Positions 22,640-36,339 of a DNA stretch of 64,000 bases are shown piece after piece; within the stretch, counting starts at the first letter, position 1, and each line of letters opens with the position of its first letter. A program made the translations under genes and the position numbers. The notes below the pieces were generated by a model. That model was given only the letters and a program-made list of their open reading frames with translations. It ran no database searches and was not told the DNA's origin. Source of the stretch: Panopea generosa (lineage: Eukaryota > Mollusca > Bivalvia > Adapedonta > Hiatellidae); the NCBI GenBank assembly GCA_029582155.1, contig CM055897.1, positions 93,509,829 through 93,573,828 on the forward strand, written 5' to 3'.

Positions 22640-25600
22640 CACTTATAACCAGCAATAATAGTGATAGTACATGTCAGGTTGTTTACATGTACAACTAGCA
22701 ATAATAGTCACCAGTGATAGTCCATGTGAGGTTGTTTACATTTACAACTAGCAATAATAGTCACCAGTGATATTACATGTGAGGTTGTTTACATTTACAA
22801 CTAGCAATAATTGTCACCAGTGATAGTACCTGTGAGGTTGTTTACATTTACAACTAGCAATAATAGTCACCAGTGATAGTACCTGTGAGGTTGTTTACAT
22901 TTACCACTAACAATTATAGTCACCAGTGATAGTACACTTGAGGTTGTTTACATTTACAACTAGCAATAATAGTCACCAGTGATAGTACCTGTGAGGTTGT
23001 TTACATTTACAACTAGCAATAATAGTCAACAGTGATAGTACCTGTGAGGTTGTTTACATTTACAACTAGCAATAATAGTCACCAGTAATAGTACATGTGA
23101 GGTTGTTTACATTTACAACTAGCAATAATAGTCACCAGTGATAGTACCTGTGAGGTTGTTTACATTTACAACTAGCAATAAGTCACCATTGATAGTACCT
23201 GTGAGGTTGTTTACATTTACCACTAACAATTATAGTCACCAGTGATAGTACCTGTGAGGTTGTTTACATTTACAATTAGCAATAATAGTCACCAGTGATA
23301 GTACACTTGAGGTTGTTTACATTTACAACTAGCAATAATAGTCACCAGTGATATTACATGTGAGGTTGTTTACATTTACAACTAACAATAATAGTCACCA
23401 GTGATATTACATGTGAGGTATTTTACATTTACAACTAGCAATAATAGTCACCAGTGATAGTACCTGTGAGGTTGTTTACATTTACAACTAGCAATAATAG
23501 TCACCAGTGATAGTACCTGTGAGGTTGTTTACATTTACCACTAACAATTATAGTCACCAGTGATAGTACACTTGAGGTTGTTTACATTTACAACTAGCAA
23601 TAATAGTCACCAGTGATAGTACCTGTGAGGTTGTTTACATTTACAACTAGCAATAATAGTCACCAGTGATAGTACTTGTGAGGTTGTTTACATTTACCAC
23701 TAACAATTATAGTCACCAGTGATAGTACATGTGAGGTTGTTTACATTTACAATTAGTAATAATAGTCACCAGTGATAGTACCTGTGAGGTTGTTTACATT
23801 TACAACTAGCAATAATAGTCACCAGTGATAGTACCTGTGAGGTTGTTTACATTTACCACTAACAATTATAGTCACCAGTGATAGTACACTTGAGGTTGTT
23901 TACATTTACCACTAACAATTATAGTCACCAGTGATAGTACATGCGAGGTTGTTTACATTTACAACTAGCAATAATAGTCACCAGTGATATTACATGTCAG
24001 GTTGTTTACATTTACAACTAGCAATAATAATCACCAGTGATAGTACCTGTGAAGTTGTTTACATTTACAACTAGCAATAATAGTCACCAGTGATATTACA
24101 TGTGAGGTTGTTTACATTTACAACTAGCAATAATAGTCACCAGTGATAGTACCTGTGAGGTTGTTTACATTTACAACTAGCAATAATAGTCACCAGTGAT
24201 AGTACCTGTGAGGTTGTTTACATTTACCACTAACAATTATAGTCATCAGTGACAGTACATGCGAGGTTGTTCACATTTACAACTAGCAATAATAGTCACC
24301 AGTGATAGTACCTGTGAGGTTGTTTACATTTACAACTAGCAAATAATAGTCACCAGTGATAGTACCTGTGAGGTTGTATACATTTACCACTAACAATTAT
24401 AGTCACCAGTGATAGTACATGTGAGGTTGTTTACATTTACAACTAGCAATAATAGTCACCAGTGATAGTACACTTGAGGTTGTTTACATTTACCACTTAC
24501 AATTATAGTTACCAGTGATAGTACATGCGAGGTTGTTTACATTTACAACTAGCAATAATAGTCACCAGTGATAGTACCTGTGAGGTTGTTTACATTTACA
24601 ACTAGCAATAATAGTCACAAGTGATAGTACACTTGAGGTTGTTTACATGTACCACTAACAATTATAGTCACCAGTGATAGTACATGCGAGGTTGTTTACA
24701 TTTACAACTAGCAATAATAGTCACCGGTGATAGTACATGTGAAGTTGTTTACATGTACAACTAACAATTATAGTCACCAGTGATAGTACACTTGAGGTTG
24801 TTTACATTTACAACTAACAATTATAGTCACCAGTGATAGTACATGTAAGGTCGTTTACATTTACAACTAACAATTACAGTCACCAGTGATAGTACATGTC
24901 AGGTTGTTTACATTTACAACTAGCAAAAATAGTCACCAGTGATAGTACACTTGAGGTTGTTTACATTTACAACTAGCAATAATAGTCACCAGTGATAGTA
25001 CATGTAAGGTTGTTTACATGTACAACTAACAATTATAGTCACCAGTGAAAGTACATGTAAGGTTGTTTACATTTACAACTAACAATTACAGTCACCAGTG
25101 ATAGTAAATGTAAGGTTGTTTACATTTACAACTAGCAATAATAGTCACCAGTGATAGTACATGTGAGGTTGTTTACATGTACAACTAACAATTATGGTCA
25201 CCAGTGATAGTACATGTAAGGTCTTTCACATTTACAACTAGCAATAATAGTCACCAGTGATAATACATGTTAGGTTGTTTACATGTACAACTAACAATTA
25301 TAGTCACCAGTAATAGTACATGTCAGGTTGTTTACATTTACAACTAACAATAAAATTCACCAGTGATAGTACATGGGAAGTTGTTTACATTTACATCTAA
25401 CAATAATAGTCCCCTGTGATAGTACATGTCAGGTTGTTTACATTTACAACAATAATAATAACCAGTGATAGAACATGTAAGGTCTTTTACATTTACAACT
25501 AGCAATAGTAGTCACCAGTGATAGTACATGTGAGGTTGTTTATATTTACAACTAACATTAATAGTCACCAGTGATAGTCATGTCAGGTTGTTTACATTTA

Positions 25601-28600
25601 CAACTAGCAATAATAATCACCAGTGATAGTACATGTGAGAGGTTGTTTACAATTACAACTAACAATAATAGTTAACAGTAAGAAGTTGTTTACATTTACA
25701 ACTAACAATATTATTCACCAGTGATAGAACATGTAAGGTCTTTTACATTTACAACTAGCAATTATAGTCACCAGTGATAGTACATGTGAGGTTGTTTACA
25801 TTTACAACAAACAATTATAGTCATCAGTAATAGTACATGTCAGATTGTTTACATTTACAACGAGTAATAATAATCACCAGTGATAGCACATGTGAGAGGT
25901 TGTTTACATTTACAACAAACAATAATTACCAGTGTTAGGTCTTTTACATTTACAACTCACAATAATAGTCACCAGTGACAGTACATGTGAGGTTGTTTAC
26001 ATTTACAACTAACAATTATAGTCACCAGTGATAGTACATGTCAGGCTGTTTACATTTACAATTAGCAATAATAGTCACCAGTGATAGTACATGTGAGGTT
26101 GTTTACATTTACAACTAACAATTATAGTCACCAGTGATAGTACATGTCAGGTTGTTTACATTTAAAACTAGCAATAATAGTCACTAGTGACAGTACATGT
26201 GAGGTTGTTTACATTTACAACTAACAATTATAGTCACCAGTAATAGAACATGTGAGGTTGTTTACATTTAAAACTAACAATTATAGTCACCAGTAATAGT
26301 ACATGTCAGGTTGTTTACATTTACAACTAACAATAATAGTCACCAGTTATAGTACATGTGAGGTTGTTTACATTTACAATTTACAATAAAAGTCACCAAT
26401 GATAGTACATGTAAGGTTGTTTACATTTACAACTAACAATAATAGTCACCAGTGATAGTACATGTAAGGTTGTTTACATTTACAACTAACAATAATAGTC
26501 ATCAGTGATAGTACATGTGAGGTTGTTTACATTTACAACTAACAATTATAGTCACCAGTCAAAGTACATGTGAGGTTGTTTACATTTACATCTAGAAATA
26601 ATAATCACCAGTGATAGTACATGTGAGAGGTTGTTTACATTTACAATGAACAATAATTACCAGTGATAGTACATATGAGGCTGTTTACATTTACAACTAA
26701 CAATTATAGTCACCAGTAAAAGTACATATGAGGCTGTTTACATTTACAACTAACAATAATAGTCACCAGTGATAGTACATGTGAGGTTGTTTACATTTAC
26801 AACTAACAATTATAGTCACCAGTAAAAGTACATATGAGGCTGTTTACATTTACAACTAACAATAATAGTCACCAGTGATAGTACATGTCAGGTCTTTTAC
26901 ATTTACAATTAGCAATTATAGTCACCAGTGATAGTACATGTGAGGTTGTTTACATTTACAACTAACAATTATAGTCACCAGTAATAGTACATGTCAGGTT
27001 GTTTACATTTACAACTAGCAATAATAGTCACTAGTGACAGTACATGTGAGGTTGTTTACATTTACAACTAACAATTATAGTCACCAGTAATAGAACATGT
27101 CAGGTTGTTTACATTTACAACTATCAATAATAAACACCAGTGATAGTACATGTGAGAGCTTGTTTACATTTACAACGAATAATAATTACCAGTGACAGTA
27201 CATGTGAGGTTGTTTACATTTACAACTAACAATTATAGTCACCAGTAATAGAACATGTGAGGTTGTTTACATTTAAAACTAACAATTATAGTCACCAGTA
27301 ATAGTACATGTCAGGTTGTTTACATTTACAACTAACAATAATAGTCACCAGTGATAGTACCTGAGAGGTTGTTTACATTTACAACTTACAATAATAGTCA
27401 ATAGTGATAGTACATGTAAGGTTTTTTACATTTACAACTAGCAATAATAGTCTCCAGTGTAGTACATGTCTGGTTGTTTACATTTAGAACTAACAATAAT
27501 AGTCACCAGTGATAGTACATGTGTGAGGTTGTTTACATTTACAACTAGCAATAATAGTCACCAGTAAAGTACATGTCTGGTTGTTTACATTTAGAACTAA
27601 CAATAATAGTCACCAGTGATAGTACATGTGAGAGGTTGTTTACATTTACAACTAGCAATAATAGTTACCAGTGATAGTACATGTGTGAGGTTGTTTACAT
27701 TTACAACTAGCAATAATAGTCACCAGTAAAGTACATGTCTGGTTGTTTACATTTAGAACTAACAATAATAGTCACCAGTAATAGTACATGTGAGAGGTTG
27801 TTTACATTAGCAACTAACAATTATAGTCATCAGTGATAGTACATGTTAGAGGTTGTTTACATTTACAACTAACAATAATAATCACAAGTGATAGTACATG
27901 TGAGGTTGTTTACATCTTCAACTAACAATAATAGCCACCAGTGATAGTACATGTTAGATTGTTTACATTTACAACTAACAATTATAGTCATCAGTAAAAG
28001 TACATGTCAGGTTGTTTACATTTACAACTAGCAATAATAGTCACCAGTGATAGAACATATGAGGTTGTTTACATATACAAAACAAAAATACTCATCAGTG
28101 ATAGTACATGTGTGAGGTTGTTTATATTTACAACTAACAATTTAAGTCACCAGTGATAGTACATGTAAGGTTGTTTACAGTTACAACCAACAATAATAGT
28201 CACCAGTGATAGTACCTGTCAGGTTGTTAACATTAACAACTAACAATAAAAGTCTAAAGTGATAGTACATGTATGGTTGTTTACATTTACAACTATCAAT
28301 AAAAGTCTCAAGTGATAGTACTTGTATGGTTGTTTACATTTATAACTAGCAACAATAGTCACCAGTGATAGTACATGTAAGGTTGTTTACATTTACAACT
28401 AGCAATAATAGTCACCAGTGATAGTACATGTAAGGTTGTTTACATTTACAACTAGCAATAATAGTCACAAGTGATAGTACCTGAGAGGTTGTTTACATTT
28501 ATATCTTACAATAATAGTCACCAGTGATAGTACATGTAAGGTCTTTTACATTTACAACTAGTAACTATAGTCTCCAGTATAGTACATGTCTGGTTGTTTA

Positions 28601-30620
28601 CATTTAGAACTAACAATAATAGTCATCAGTGATAGTACATGTGTGAGGTTGTTTACATTTACAACTAGCAATAATAGTCACCAGTAAAGTACATGTCTGG
28701 TTGTTTACATTTAGAACTAACAATAATAGTCACCAGTGATAGTACATGTGTGAGGTCTTTTACATTTACAACTAGCAATAATAGTCACCAGTAAAGTACA
28801 TGTCTGGTTGTTTACATTTAGAACTAACAATAATAGTCACCAGTAATAGTACTTGTGAGAGGTTGTTTACATTAACAACTAACAATTATAGTCACTAGTG
28901 ATAGTACATGTTAGAGGTTGTTTACATTTACAACTAACAATAATAATCACAAGTGATAGTACATGTGAGGTTGTTTACATTTACAACTAACAATAAAAGT
29001 CTCAAGTGATAGTATGTGTAAGGTTATTTACATTTACAACTAACAATAATAGTCATCAGTTATAGTACATATAAGGTTGCTTACATTTGCAACTAACAAT
29101 AATAGTCACAAGTGATAGTACCTGAGAGGTTGTTTACAATTACAACTAACAATAATAGTCACCAGAGATAGTACATGTGAGGTTGTTTACATTTACAACT
29201 AACGATAATAGTCACCAGTAATAGTACATGTCAGGTTGTTTACAATTACAACTAGCAATAATAATCACCAGTGATAGTACATGTGAGAGGTTGTTTATAT
29301 TTACACTGAACAATAATTACCAGTGATAGTACATGTGAGGTTGTTTACATTTACAACTAATAACAATAGTCTACAGTGATAGTACATGTAGTGTTGTTTA
29401 CATTTACAACTAGCAATAATAGTCACCAGTGATAATACATGTCAGGTTGTTTACATTTAAAACTAGCAATAAAAGTCACCAGTGATAGTATATGTGATGT
29501 TGTTTACATTTACAACTAGCAATAGTAGTCTCCAGAAATAGTACATGTCAGATTGATAACATTTACAACTAACAATAATAGCCACCAGTGATAGTACATG
29601 TGTGAGATTGCTAACATTTACAACTAGCAATACTAGTCATCAGTGATAGTTCATGTCAGGTTGTTTACATTTACAATTAGCAATAATAGTTACCAGTAAT
29701 AGTACATGTGTGAGGTTGTCTACATTTACAACTAGCAATAAAAGTAGCCAGTAACAATACATGTCAGGTTATTTACATTTACAACTAGCAATAAAAATCA
29801 CCAGTAATAGTACATGTAAGGTTGTTTACATTTACAACTAACAATAATAGTCTCCAGTAAAAGTACATGTCAGGTTGTTTACATTTACAACTAGCAATAA
29901 TAGTCACCAGTGATAGAACATATGAGGTTGTTTATATTTACAACTAGCAATAAAAGTCTCCAGTAATAATACATGTCAGGTGGTTTACATTTACAACTAG
30001 CAATAAAAGTCACCAGTAATAGCACATGTCAGGTTGTTTACATTTACAGAACAAAAATAGTCACCAGTGATAGTACATGTGTGAGGTTGTTTATATTTAC
30101 AACTAACAATTATAGTCACCAGTGATAGCACATGTAAGGTTGTTTACATTTACAACTAACAATAATAGTCACCAGTGATATTACCTGTCAGGTTGTTTAC
30201 ATTAACAACTAACAATAAAAGTCTCAAGTGATAGTACATGTTTGGTTGTTTACATTTACAACTAACAATAAAAGTCTCAAGTGATATTACATGTATGGTT
30301 GTTTACAATTACAACTAGCAACAATAGTCACCAGTGATAGTACATGTAAGGTTGTTTACATTTACAACTAGCAATAAAAGTCTCCAGTTTAGTACATGTG
30401 AGGTTGTTTACATTTACAACTAGCAATAATAGTCTCCAGTGATTGTACATGTGAGGTTGTTTACATTTACAACTAGCAATAATAGTCACCAGTGATATTA
30501 CATGTGAGGTTGTTTACATCTATGGCCAGCAATAACAGTCATCAGTGATAGTCCATGTGAGGTTCTTTACATTTACGACCAGCAATAAAAGTCACAAGGG
30601 ATAGTACATGTGAGGTTGTT
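22640..30620. repeat. About 8-kb, 53-bp minisatellite in PRKAB intron 1
   Basis: Roughly 150 copies of a 53-bp unit (gtgatagtacatgtgaggtt, gtttacatttacaactagca, ataatagtcacca). The left part (22.7-24.8 kb) is uniform with a few recurring variants (accactaacaattatag; acacttgagg). The right part has more indels and base changes. Most units contain TTGTTTAC. The array begins about 25 bp upstream of the exon 2 acceptor and covers most of intron 1. Confidence 0.97.
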
Positions 30621-32720
30621 GAAACTTTCTGTTATGAAACTTAAGAACAAAAGCGTTAATAAAACTGCTTGCCTTTGGCAAGTAGAGCTGAAAACGAACT
30701 GGATATGAAGTGTTATTGTAATATCTGATAATTATTGGTTAGAACATGATCTTATCAGTGTTGCGCTTTATTTTCCAGTTTGCTTAAGCCTTAAAAATTC
30801 CAATCTCTCGTCAATCATGCCAGTCTTTTTCCCAATCTCATTGGTTTGGGCCTCTTCCCAATTTCCAGAGAAAGGGCTCTGAAATCTATGGTTTATAATC
30901 TTTAATTATGTTTCAGTAGCCAATTAATAAAAGGAAATGGACATAGGGTTATTACAGAAAAGATAAGGAGGTCAACCTTGTTTAAGTACAGGTAATCTTA
31001 GGGGTTAAAGGTAACTAATATCCAACATATCTATAGGTAGCAAGTGTTAATAGAATGATAAAATAATATAAACTTGTAAATGGGGAAATGTTCAGTTTTG
31101 GATATAAAATTAGAGTGGTACAATTTACCCCATACTACCCAATGCCTACCCCATACTATTACATACTTAATCTAAGATATTTTATATCTATTTTTGCCTT
31201 ATCTCAATTTATTGCTTTGAATGTAAGACATAAAAGTTGATTTTTTTTTCACTTATAATATAAACATATATTACTTTTGACAGTTAGGAACAGATACATG
31301 ATTATTCAACTTTCTTCACAGAGTTATTGTTCGTTGTAATATTTATCCAAAATTGCCTTAATTTAGAAGTATGTGGTTAAATATTGAGTTGTATCCATAT
31401 TATTGGTTAGTACTGGGAAAATTATGCTGTCGTAAACCATGTTTATTCAATTTATAAATAAACATTTTTATTGAGAAATCTTTTTATACATTTGTCCTAT
31501 CTAGAGTGATTTGTACAGCATATAGTAACAAAACAATCTGTTCACCTTATGATTTTCAAAACTTTAAGTTTAAGCGACGGTTCGGCTGTATTGTTAAACT
31601 TTTATACCGGATCACCGGAAATGTACCGCTGGAAGTGATTAGAGTAACGATAGCAGCAACATGGCGGCCTCCAGCAAGAGCTGCCTCGCCACTGTGTATG
31701 ACAAGTGTGTCCACATACAGACATAACATATACTCGCAGAAAATGGATAGTATCGACAACGCAAAGTAAATAATTTACAATAAATAAATAATTTATCTAC
31801 CTACCGACCCCATTTTGTATTTCCATGTAATAGGAACCACACTTTTAATTTATTTAGGTTAACTAAATTAAAATAAAACCATATTTGAATTGTATCAAAT
31901 ATTTGTATAACAAATACTGCCTTAATATAGTTATTTTCCCACCACAAAGTATATAAAATCATTTTAGTAGGTCTCATAAATGGGACAAATACTGTTCCAT
32001 AATATTTCATGACAATCTGTATGTGCTTCACTCAAGGTCATGTGAATCCTGTTACAATCTCAATATTTGTTCTATTTTACTGATCCATCAATTTGATGTT
32101 GAAACAAGGTACCTGCAGAATAAATGTTCAAAACTTAACCTCATATAATTTTTGCACATTTTGTAATCAAGTTGAGACAATTGTTATTTCTGAATCTGAT
32201 TTACATGTACAACTATCCAGCTTCCAATTCCAAACTGCTTACCACAAACCCTCGTTCAAATTGTCTTGCTGGTTCAATGACTTTAAGGAATTCTGTGATG
32301 CTGTCATCAGATTTAGAGGATTCTGCCATAATATGGCAACAAATTCACACTAAATTTATTTTCACAATGCTGATTCATTATGATTTTTAAGTAAAATACA
32401 CAAACAACATGTTGTGACATTCAAAACGTAAACATGGAGTGTCCTTGACCTTCCAAGATAAATATGATAATGTTGGTACTTGAACCAATCAGAATCTCCG
32501 TTACATAATCATCATGGAAGAATATGAATTTTGATCAAGATGAGGCCCTGTCAGTGATTTTTTAACACACTATTACAGTATAAAGATTTTTTTTCCAAGA
32601 TGAAAAATGGATACAGGATGTCTAAAATAAAAAATTAAAATATTTATTTAACAACAGAACAATATTTTAGAACAACTACTTCTAAACGTCGTTTCGTTTG
32701 AAAAAGAAACATTAACTTAC
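30621..32720. other. Intron 1 of PRKAB outside the array: no gene seen
   Basis: AT-rich single-copy-looking DNA. The only notable segment is 31600-31700, locally GC-rich with caacatggcggcctccagc; the frame from that ATG stops after 21 codons without a donor site. Confidence 0.5.
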
Positions 32721-32867
32721 TCTTTGATAGGTTGGCTGGCTTTGTGAATATCCAATACCCGCTGTTTCTATCTCAGGATAATGAGTATCCATAAATCTAC
32801 CAGCGGTCAGCTGGGGACCCGAATCCTCCCCAGAAATATGACGTCCCTTTTGCGACGTGTTTCCCAT
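32721..32867 (-). CDS. PRKAB: PRKAB exon 1 (N-terminus, myristoylation signal)
   Basis: This exon encodes 49 residues from MGNTSQKGRH to QSQPTYQR. The start is the ATG at 32867-32865. Its context has G at -3 and G at +4, and it gives the MGNTS start typical of AMPK beta, where Gly2 is N-myristoylated and helps recruit the complex to membranes. The exon ends exactly before GTAAGT (32720 downward), phase 0. The open frame runs further upstream but shows no in-frame ATG to 32960, so MGNTS is the best start. Apart from the first five residues this region is poorly conserved in the family; the call rests on MGNTS, strand and phase match to exon 2. Confidence 0.85.
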
Positions 32868-33550
32868 GTCTATAACGATTGGCTCGCAACGAGGAGGTGA
32901 AAACGCAAATCTTTTAAAGAAAGCCGTCTTGTATTTGTATGATGAATTAATAATGTTCACGTTTTATAAAATGAAAAGTGCAAATATGCCAAACCAATTT
33001 TTCAGTGTCAAAATTCTGGACCGAAAAGGACGATCAACAAGGAAAGTTCTCTAGCATTTCCAAGTCAGTTAACACTGTAATTGCGGTTTTAATGCATATC
33101 TACATTACGTTGAATTGTGACAAAACATTTTTATAAAGATAATGCGCACGTGTATCCACAGAAAAATTGTTTAAACGCTCAATTAATGATTTGTAAACAC
33201 ACCGAGAAAACAAATATGGCCGATTTTCATCGTGCTTTCGGTGTTCATATTTAATTATCCTCGTCAAATTAGTCCGTACTGTTAAACCCCATCCATTTAG
33301 TTTGTCAAGAATTTGACGTTTATTAAGCTGTTGAAACAAAGAACCACTTTATATTGTTGATCTTCCCGCCCATATGTTATGAATAAAACTTGGAAAGGTG
33401 TATTGGTTTGAACTAGCAAGTTAAAATACATATAGTCGGGGCGTGTGGGAGGGGGCAGGCGGCACCACATGTCTGGATATTTTTTTCATGGGAAAGAATT
33501 ATTATAGTTCGGTGGTGAATGAGAGAAAGATGGGATATATATAGGGAGGG
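32868..33550 (-). promoter_or_regulatory. Probable PRKAB 5' UTR and promoter region
   Basis: This is the sequence directly upstream of the PRKAB start codon. It is less AT-rich near the start (cctcctcgttgcgagcc on the minus strand), with no clear TATA box placed. Assigned by position only. Confidence 0.35.
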
Positions 33551-33552
33551 AG

Positions 33553-33598
<46 letters not shown>

Positions 33599-33600
33599 GT
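33548..33600. repeat. (AG)n microsatellite upstream of PRKAB
   Basis: About 25 AG dinucleotides on the plus strand, 0.7 kb upstream of the PRKAB start codon. Confidence 0.95.
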
Positions 33601-34141
33601 TTATGTCCAGTTAAGATATTTGTTCTAAGGGTAGCCTATAGATATGTAATGATGCTATCAAAATGGATGCAAGTACGATAGTATCAGGACCTATAATAAA
33701 GGGTCAAGAACAGTAACCGTTTGATTTTCCGTATTTTCCTTACTTTTCACTTTCTGCTAGTTTTCAGGTCGACAAACAATGATGCGTCCACGAGTGCCAA
33801 AAGTTTGTGTGTGTTTTCGAGCAAAAAAAGAGAGGAAAAGAGGAGACGACGTGTATAAATAATATAAATTTAATTCTAGATTAACATGTCTATTTGGAAC
33901 AAAATGTTGCTAAAATACAAACCGAGGGTACACAGAGGTAAACCTACGCTAAAATACGTGACTAGCCTATGACTAATTGGTTTTTGCATACTATACATGC
34001 GTTGTAAATTGCAGTTTAGCAGTAGTTTGAGTAAACATAATAATCATAACCAAAACAACATGATCAACTTACGGCTAAAACTGAATCAAGTTCCACGTCC
34101 TATTTAACGAGGTCATATAAAGACGGGATATCGGTTTAAAT

Positions 34142-34240
34142 TATTGCCCAAATGTCTGGAGCGATAGGGATTGAACTCACAACCTGTAAGTTGAATCGTG
34201 AGTGTTTTTACCTCTACACAAAGGGCCACCGCTAGCACAC
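34142..34240 (-). repeat. tRNA-like SINE head remnant
   Basis: Reverse complement: gctagcggtggccctttgtg, tagaggt, then caggttgtgagttcaatccc (B-box form) and tatcgctccaga. Family unclear. Confidence 0.4.
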
Positions 34241-34499
34241 GGATATTGTGCCTGAAAAAAAATGTTAAAAGTGCTGACTTTCAAACTAGGCGGTCTCATG
34301 TAAGTCAGAGGGGTTTATTACTTTTTTATCCCCCGATCTTTTTACTGCCGTTTCTACATTATTTTATACATCTAATGTCCATGGGTGAGTGCGTCCGTTC
34401 GCCCGTCCCAAAATATTGCGTCGCACGTTTCTTTTGAATGAGTTCACATTCAGGCATTAAACATTTAAGCTTACTTATCAGCATGTGGAGTTTTTGTCT

Positions 34500-34740
34500 G
34501 TTACTGGGCACTAGAGGAATAGGGTAATTTCGCGATTAGCAGAGCAAGAAAATGGAAACAATTTTAGTATTATTTTTTTTATTTTAGCTGGGTTGCTAAC
34601 CAATATGTGAAATTGCGCACAAGATTTTTTTAGTGACTGGGCCAACAATGAATGGAGTTATTTAGCGATTAGCAGAGCAGGAGAATAGAAACAATTCAAG
34701 TTGTAGTATTTTTAATTGTAATTAAAGAATCCGTTTCAAT
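34500..34740. repeat. Direct repeat with gcgattagcagagca
   Basis: gcgattagcagagcaagaaa..gaaacaatttta at about 34533 and gcgattagcagagcaggaga..gaaacaattca at about 34664, 130 bp apart. Confidence 0.6.
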
Positions 34741-34984
34741 AAATATCTAGATAATTTAACAATATGAAAGCAAGCAAAAAATATATATTTGGAAATCCAT
34801 TAATCGCATACCAATCTAATGTTTTTCTTGGTAATTCAGATGTTTTGCGGGAGCCAGTGCCTATGCACGGCAGTGCCATTTTATGAAAAGATGAAATTTA
34901 CAAGTGTCCATCTGATGTCGATACCTTACTTTACAAAGGAACATAATTATACAATATAATAGTTTAGTTTAAACTGATCTATTT

Positions 34985-35185
34985 TACTTCGATTGTGAAA
35001 AAGGTCTTACAACTTAGGCAAATCACGCTGGAAGTCTTCCTGGTTAGAACCAGTACTAAGCATATGCGGAAATGTGTCTTTCTCAAGGACAACACACATA
35101 GTCGTGGCGGAGGATCGAATCCGCGACCCTCCGATCATGGGTTCGGTGCTCTACTACTGGACCACGCGCTCCACTAGGGTCATAC
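34985..35185 (-). repeat. tRNA-derived SINE, family D
   Basis: Reverse complement: gtggagcgcgtggtccagta, gtagagcaccgaacc, ggtcgcggattcgatcctcc (B box), tgtgttgtccttgagaaaga, cacatttccgcatatgctta. A second copy is at 46610-46815. Confidence 0.8.
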
Positions 35186-36339
35186 CGAAGTGGCACGGCA
35201 ATACATGAACATGTGCACCTTCCAGCGTATATATAAAACATGTAACTGTTCATTATATGGCCCTAAAAGAGGACTTGTATCTCAATATTCAGATGTCACT
35301 GAAACTTTAATATGTTGTGTATAATCTGCATTGCCTGGCTGTTATACCCGAATGTAGTGAAACTACAGTTGAACTCCACCTAACGACCACCCCGATATTA
35401 AGACCACCCCGCTATTACGGGCATTTATTTTAGGGACGGATTTTTAATTTGATGTTGTTAACATCAGTATAACATCGGCAATGGTGGAGACGATTTCTCC
35501 TATAGATTTAATAAAAACTCACATTTGAGTACAACGGGCAAGAATTGTTCCAACCCATTTATGCTTCTTATCAATCACAAAGACATCGCTTGCTCGACGC
35601 ATAATTGCTAATGAGTGGTTTGATAGTTACATTTATTTGAGAACGGTATTTTTACATTATCAACACAATACCGCATGTTATCTATAAGGCTATTTCTCTT
35701 AACTGGATGCATCACTACCAATTGGAGATTTGCATATTGTTACTGTGATCAATACCATTATCTAGCTAGTTTTTGCTTTTTTTTCTTGCTTTTTTTTTGC
35801 GTGTGTGTTTTACACAAACTAATTCTTTTAAATTGTATACACGTATGAAGCACAGTGAGACGGTGTGTTCCAGTATCTCACACAAACTACACAAAGCACA
35901 GGACTTTCTATATATATTTATTCTTTATTATTACAGTTTTCGTGATACCAAAATCACAAAAAAAAAATCATTGTTTGGTTCAAGAGGATATAAGTATCTG
36001 GTTTGATGAATGTTAGCCCACTCCTAGTGTGGCTATCCTCTACAGCGGGTGAATAAATGGACCAAAAGTGGCAGTAGTAACGAAAAAGACAATTTATAGT
36101 TTTAACTAAATTTAACCTAATTTTATTAACATATTATACACATTTTATGTATAAAAAATATAGAAGGAACGTTTTCTTGTTTGTCTTACTTCGTACTTTT
36201 AAAAAGGGATACAAATAAGAAAATTATCACAAAAATTAACTGTAAGAGTAAAACTAATTTGTTCATTTATTTTAAATTGGTTTACCATCTAAACTTACAA
36301 TCAATCACCTTCTTTTGATACCAAAATCACACAATTTTA
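35186..36339. other. Intergenic: mobile-element-like debris
   Basis: cagttgaactccacctaacg, accaccccgatattaagacc near 35367 looks like a transposon end. gataccaaaatcacaaa at 35944 is repeated as gataccaaaatcacaca at 36318. No gene seen. Confidence 0.4.

Larger units (their letters stand above)
2594..32867 (-). other. PRKAB: PRKAB gene (AMPK beta subunit), five of about six coding exons
   Basis: This is the span of the AMP-activated protein kinase beta subunit, the scaffold that holds the catalytic alpha and nucleotide-sensing gamma subunits and binds glycogen. Five coding exons of 147, 155, 94, 121 and 140 nt join in frame with GT/AG borders and matching phases (0, 2, 0, 1, 0), giving 219 codons. 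Vertebrate beta subunits are about 270 aa. The missing C-terminal exon (about 49 codons, carrying the alpha/gamma-binding end) was looked for on the minus strand of bases 1-2117 and not found, so it should lie outside the window. The introns are very large (about 10.1, 5.3, 12.0 and 2.3 kb) and mostly repetitive. No in-frame stop or frameshift was seen in the exons, so the gene looks functional. Confidence 0.92.

Noticed and set aside
22242-22655. Single 137-codon gene at PRKAB exon 2
   Set aside because: Residues before RARAATT and after IPLAK are intronic; splice sites and family alignment define the exon as 22613-22459.
22640-30620. CRISPR-like or centromeric satellite array
   Set aside because: Units are contiguous with no unique spacers, and the array lies inside an intron of a normal gene.
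31661-31726. First exon of a plus-strand gene starting MAASSKSCL
   Set aside because: Good start context, but the frame stops after 21 codons and no splice donor was found before the stop.
32857-33054. Plus-strand ORF overlapping PRKAB exon 1
   Set aside because: Antisense shadow with no motif or splice support.
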